Shown here one piece after another: positions 5,915 through 8,220 of a stretch of 8,220 nt of DNA. The position numbers were made by a program, and so were the translations under genes. The notes beneath the pieces were generated by a model. It searched no databases. It saw only the letters and a program-made list of their open reading frames with translations, and was not told the DNA's origin. Within the stretch, counting starts at the first letter, position 1. Every line of letters starts with the position of its first letter. The DNA is from Bacteroidales bacterium. Its GTDB lineage: Bacteria > Bacteroidota > Bacteroidia > Bacteroidales > Muribaculaceae. The DNA lies in assembly GCA_014800105.1 (NCBI GenBank), contig JAAVGQ010000141.1, positions 1-8,220 of the forward strand, in the 5' to 3' direction.

Positions 5915-7381
5915 TTACTTATTACTATTCGTTCCAAACTGAATGATACGGTCGAGATAGCGGCGGTCAGGACTCAGGCGCGGGATTTTACGCTGGCCCC
6001 CGAGCTTGCCGGTGGTTCCGAGCCAGCGGTCAAACGTCCCGGCTTCTACCGTTATGATTTCCAGCGGGTCAAGGAATATATTTCCCTTGCGTTTGGCATC
6101 ATAATCGCTATTCTCCTTCCTTAGATTTTCGTCGAGCCGGGCTGCAAAATCCTTGATATCGTCAGGTATAACTGTCCATTCTATGAGCCATTGATGATGT
6201 CCGCGGGTTCCACAGGTTGCAAAGAATGGCCCCGCCGTATAATCGGCCACCGCTGCTCCGGTTTCCTCGCAGGTACGGGCCAGAGCGGCATCAGTATTAA
6301 ACACCATCACCTCCTCACCGAATGCATTGATAAATTGCACCGTACGCCCGGCAATCGTTATCGTAACAGGGTTAATACCCTCAATCTTCACAGTGTCGCC
6401 TATACGGTAACGCGTGAGACCGGCGCTGTTGGTGATCACCATCTCATACACTTTCCCGGGGATAACCTTCCATGCCGGCACGGGGTTTCCACCTGTTACG
6501 GGGATGAACTCATAGAAAGTATCCACATCCATGAGAAGCAACATGGGGCATGCATCGCGCTTATACTGAACGGCAAAGAATCCCTCGCTGGCATTATAGG
6601 TCTCGAAATACCTCATGCGATCATCACCAATGAGGCGGCGATATTCCTCACGGTAAGGCTCAAACGATATTCCACCGTGAAAAAAGACTTCAAGATTGGG
6701 CCACACCTCCCTGATTGTGGAGGCTCCGGTAAGTTTCAACACTTCCTTCAGCACCGTCATCATCCACGAGGGCACGCCTGACAAGCTCACCACATTCTCG
6801 CTCGATACCTTAGCCACGAGCCGGGGAAGTTTCTCGCTCCAGTCCTGCATCAAAGCTGTCTGCGCATCAGGCACCCGCAGCAATCCTGCAAGCGGGTTAA
6901 TACACTCTATCAGGTGGGCTGACAAATCCCCTACTTTAACCTCAGGGCGCTTCAGTTCAAGACCATTGGCAAAGCTACCGCCAAGAATGAGAGCTTTTCC
7001 TGCAAAAAGGTGGCTGTCACGGTATTCACTCAGGTAGCGGGCCACGACATCAGTGCTACCGCGATAGTGACACCGTTTCAAGGCACGCTTACTCACCGGG
7101 ATGTATTTACTCTTGCCACCGCTCGTGCCGCTTGACTGTGCATAGCGGTTCACACGACCGGGGCACAGGACATCACGCTCACCGTTGACCATACGCATCA
7201 CGTCACCCCTTATATCCTCATAGGAAACAGTGGGGTGTGTGTTCACGAACTCCTCGTAGGACTCTCCGGTGAGATTGCGCAACACATCACGCTGTGCCGC
7301 CTCGGGATTCATCGCCCGCGACAGCATAATCTTGTCTATGTGTGCGAAATAAGGTCTCGCTATTCCTGTGATATTAATCAT
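5915..7381 (-). CDS. GH3-family acyl-adenylating amido synthetase
   Basis: A 488-residue cytosolic enzyme of the GH3 branch of the ANL superfamily. Plant members adenylate a carboxylic acid and join it to an amino acid; the substrate of Bacteroidales homologues is, as far as I know, not settled. The three ATP-binding signatures are visible: SSGTSGGKSKYIPVS from residue 83, YNASEG at 262-267 and YRIGD at 325-329. FHGG near 234-237 is also typical. The start is the ATG at 7381, because INITGIARPYF matches the usual N-terminus of Bacteroides homologues. The frame stays open upstream to an ATG at 7507, but that stretch is promoter-like, A/T-rich and contains the -7 box. Compared with the roughly 500-residue homologues I remember, the segment between VLRNL and ESYEEF (near residues 34-42) seems to lack about 16-20 residues, the part that normally reads like TEWGKKHGF. 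It heads the cluster and is divergent from the phosphofructokinase gene. Confidence 0.9.
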   Translation of the reverse strand: MINITGIARPYFAHIDKIMLSRAMNPEAAQRDVLRNLTGESYEEFVNTHPTVSYEDIRGDVMRMVNGERDVLCPGRVNRYAQSSGTSGGKSKYIPVSKRALKRCHYRGSTDVVARYLSEYRDSHLFAGKALILGGSFANGLELKRPEVKVGDLSAHLIECINPLAGLLRVPDAQTALMQDWSEKLPRLVAKVSSENVVSLSGVPSWMMTVLKEVLKLTGASTIREVWPNLEVFFHGGISFEPYREEYRRLIGDDRMRYFETYNASEGFFAVQYKRDACPMLLLMDVDTFYEFIPVTGGNPVPAWKVIPGKVYEMVITNSAGLTRYRIGDTVKIEGINPVTITIAGRTVQFINAFGEEVMVFNTDAALARTCEETGAAVADYTAGPFFATCGTRGHHQWLIEWTVIPDDIKDFAARLDENLRKENSDYDAKRKGNIFLDPLEIITVEAGTFDRWLGTTGKLGGQRKIPRLSPDRRYLDRIIQFGTNSNK

Positions 7382-7387
7382 TCTATG

Positions 7388-7395
7388 CAAAGATA
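7388..7395 (-). promoter_or_regulatory. Bacteroidetes -7 promoter box (TATCTTTG) for the GH3-led cluster
   Basis: Read on the minus strand, the sequence is TATCTTTG, a match to the TAnnTTTG -7 element used by the Bacteroidetes primary sigma factor. Its last G is 6 nt before the GH3 ATG, so transcription would start within about 0-3 nt of the start codon. No clear TTTG is seen at the -33 position. No similar box was found in the short gaps between the downstream genes, so this is the only visible promoter for the four-gene cluster. Confidence 0.6.
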
Positions 7396-7423
7396 CACAA
7401 TTTGACTTTAAGAGTGTGCTCCA

Positions 7424-7442
7424 TTTTGAATGATTTTCAAAA
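7424..7442. repeat. Short A/T-rich inverted repeat upstream of the GH3 promoter
   Basis: TTTTGAA (7424-7430) and TTCAAAA (7436-7442) are perfect inverted copies with a 5-nt spacer. The repeat lies about 29 nt upstream of the GH3 -7 box. It could be a protein-binding site, but short A/T-rich palindromes arise easily by chance in such DNA. Confidence 0.3.
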
Positions 7443-7458
7443 AAAATTTCCCACCTCA

Positions 7459-7480
7459 AGAAATGAAATTTGCCATTTCT
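7459..7480. repeat. Second inverted repeat in the divergent promoter region
   Basis: AGAAATG (7459-7465) and CATTTCT (7474-7480) are perfect inverted copies separated by 8 nt. The site sits between the two divergent promoters, about 88 nt upstream of the phosphofructokinase -7 box and 64 nt upstream of the GH3 box. It may be an operator, but a single copy gives little support. Confidence 0.3.
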
Positions 7481-7532
7481 CAGGGGAATTAAAGTATGTT
7501 TAACCACAAATGAACGCTAAATACTAAACAAA

Positions 7533-7548
7533 TGTTAATCGATTAACA
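7533..7548. promoter_or_regulatory. Perfect 16-bp palindrome, candidate operator of the pfkA promoter
   Basis: TGTTAATCGATTAACA is identical to its reverse complement over all 16 bases. It ends 19 nt before the pfkA -7 box, so with a start site near 7580 it spans about -47 to -32, covering the -33 region. The centre AATCGATT fits the AAnCGnTT core common to LacI-family operators. A sugar- or glycolysis-responsive repressor is therefore a reasonable guess, but neither the regulator nor binding can be seen here. Confidence 0.5.
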
Positions 7549-7567
7549 CAATATAAGGGTAAATCGC

Positions 7568-7575
7568 TATCTTTG
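7568..7575 (+). promoter_or_regulatory. Bacteroidetes -7 promoter box (TATCTTTG) for pfkA
   Basis: TATCTTTG matches the TAnnTTTG -7 element and is the same octamer as the GH3 box on the other strand. The start site would be near 7580, giving a leader of about 30 nt that is A/T-rich with no Shine-Dalgarno, typical of this phylum. A clear TTTG -33 box is absent; the 16-bp palindrome occupies that place. Confidence 0.7.
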
Positions 7576-7609
7576 AACTTTAATTAAAAATATAAATAGA
7601 ATTAAGAAT

Positions 7610-8220
7610 ATGTCCGAAATCAAATGCGTCGGTATTCTCACCTCAGGTGGTGATGCTCCCGGAATGAATGCGGCCATCCGTGCCGTTACCCGCTCAGCTA
7701 TCTACAGCGGCTTAAAAGTCAAAGCTATATACCGTGGTTACCGCGGTCTTATTACTGACGAGATTGTAGAGTTCCACACCCAGAATGTTTCCAACATCAT
7801 CCAGATGGGTGGCACCATCCTGAAGACCGCACGCTGCAAGGAATTCGAGACCCCCGAGGGGCGCCAGCTCGCTTACGACGTCCTTCGTCGTCAGGAGATT
7901 GATGCTCTCGTAGTTATTGGTGGTGACGGCTCTCTCACAGGTGCCCGTATCTTTGCCAACGAGTTCAACTTCCCCATCATCGGTCTCCCCGGCACTATCG
8001 ACAACGACCTCTACGGCACCGATACCACTATCGGTTACGACACAGCCCTCAACACCATCATGGACTGCGTCGACAAAATCCGCGATACTGCTACCAGCCA
8101 CGAGCGCCTCTTCTTCATCGAAGTCATGGGCCGTGACGCAGGTTTCCTCGCCCTGAACGGCGCGATCGCCGCCGGTGCCGAGGCTGCTATCATCCCCGAA
8201 ATATCAACTGAAGTCGACCA
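7610..8220 (+). CDS. pfkA: 6-phosphofructokinase, ATP-dependent type (partial, 3' end outside window)
   Basis: The ATG at 7610 opens a frame that runs without stop to the window end, giving 203 codons of a protein usually about 320-330 residues long. It phosphorylates fructose 6-phosphate to fructose 1,6-bisphosphate in glycolysis, in the cytosol. Motifs in order are [14 protein letters not shown] (11-24), TARCKEF (73-79), VVIGGDGS (101-108), GLPGTIDND (125-133) with the catalytic base D131, SHER (163-166) and EVMGRDAG (171-178). Gly at 107 (GGDGS rather than GGDDS) and Gly at 128 (PGTIDND rather than PKTIDND) mark it as the ATP-using type, not the pyrophosphate type. R24 and R28 match the allosteric-effector arginines R21 and R25 of the E. 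coli enzyme. The gene has its own -7 box at 7568 and a palindrome just upstream. It is divergent from the GH3 cluster. Confidence 0.95.
   Translation, partial: MSEIKCVGILTSGGDAPGMNAAIRAVTRSAIYSGLKVKAIYRGYRGLITDEIVEFHTQNVSNIIQMGGTILKTARCKEFETPEGRQLAYDVLRRQEIDALVVIGGDGSLTGARIFANEFNFPIIGLPGTIDNDLYGTDTTIGYDTALNTIMDCVDKIRDTATSHERLFFIEVMGRDAGFLALNGAIAAGAEAAIIPEISTEVD

Noticed and set aside
6191..6781. 196-codon open frame on the + strand, antisense to the GH3 gene
   Set aside because: The opposite strand encodes recognisable GH3 motifs throughout. The + frame is rich in His, Arg and Cys with no family resemblance.
7382..7507. 42-residue N-terminal extension of the GH3 protein
   Set aside because: The stretch is A/T-rich, contains the -7 box and inverted repeats, and has no match to the family N-terminus, which begins at the ATG at 7381.
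7712..8101. 129-codon open frame on the minus strand inside the pfkA region
   Set aside because: It is antisense to a clear phosphofructokinase reading frame with all active-site motifs.

Overview
The window looks like chromosome of a member of the Bacteroidales. The genes lack Shine-Dalgarno sequences. Two TAnnTTTG (-7 type) Bacteroidetes promoter boxes are visible. Several proteins (GH3-family ligase, YghO-like acetyltransferase, flippase plus TPR pair) have the look of Bacteroidales housekeeping or near-housekeeping genes. GC content appears to be around 50 %, which would suit Muribaculaceae or a relative, but this is inference and was not tested by any search. I see no mobile element, tRNA, rRNA or CRISPR array.

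Layout. Positions 1-2395 (+ strand) hold the 3' end of a gene with a basic, low-complexity tail. It is followed, with a 6-nt gap and then a 4-nt overlap, by a 14-helix MOP/Wzx-type polysaccharide flippase and a secreted TPR protein. Positions 2396-2557 are a convergent intergenic region. It carries three perfect 7-3-7 hairpins in a row; the last is extended by flanking A- and T-runs and probably acts as a bidirectional terminator. Positions 2558-7381 (- strand) form a four-gene co-directional cluster. In transcription order it encodes a GH3-family acyl-amido synthetase, a periplasmic PhoA-type alkaline phosphatase, a membrane-anchored protein-kinase-like protein and a YghO-like GNAT protein. 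Gaps are 26, 46 and 15 nt, with one promoter visible in front of the first gene. Positions 7382-7609 are a divergent promoter region. Positions 7610-8220 (+) are the first 203 codons of an ATP-type 6-phosphofructokinase that runs off the window.

The most unusual item is the kinase-like protein at 3704-4441. It keeps the overall kinase fold signature, but the HRD aspartate is proline and the DFG aspartate is asparagine. The glycine-rich loop is absent, the activation segment is reduced to a stub, and the protein ends in a single transmembrane tail. It is best described as a tail-anchored pseudokinase. Whether the four genes of its cluster act together is unknown; their arrangement only suggests co-transcription. 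The second notable item is regulatory: a perfect 16-bp palindrome with a LacI-family-like core lies over the -33 region of the phosphofructokinase promoter.
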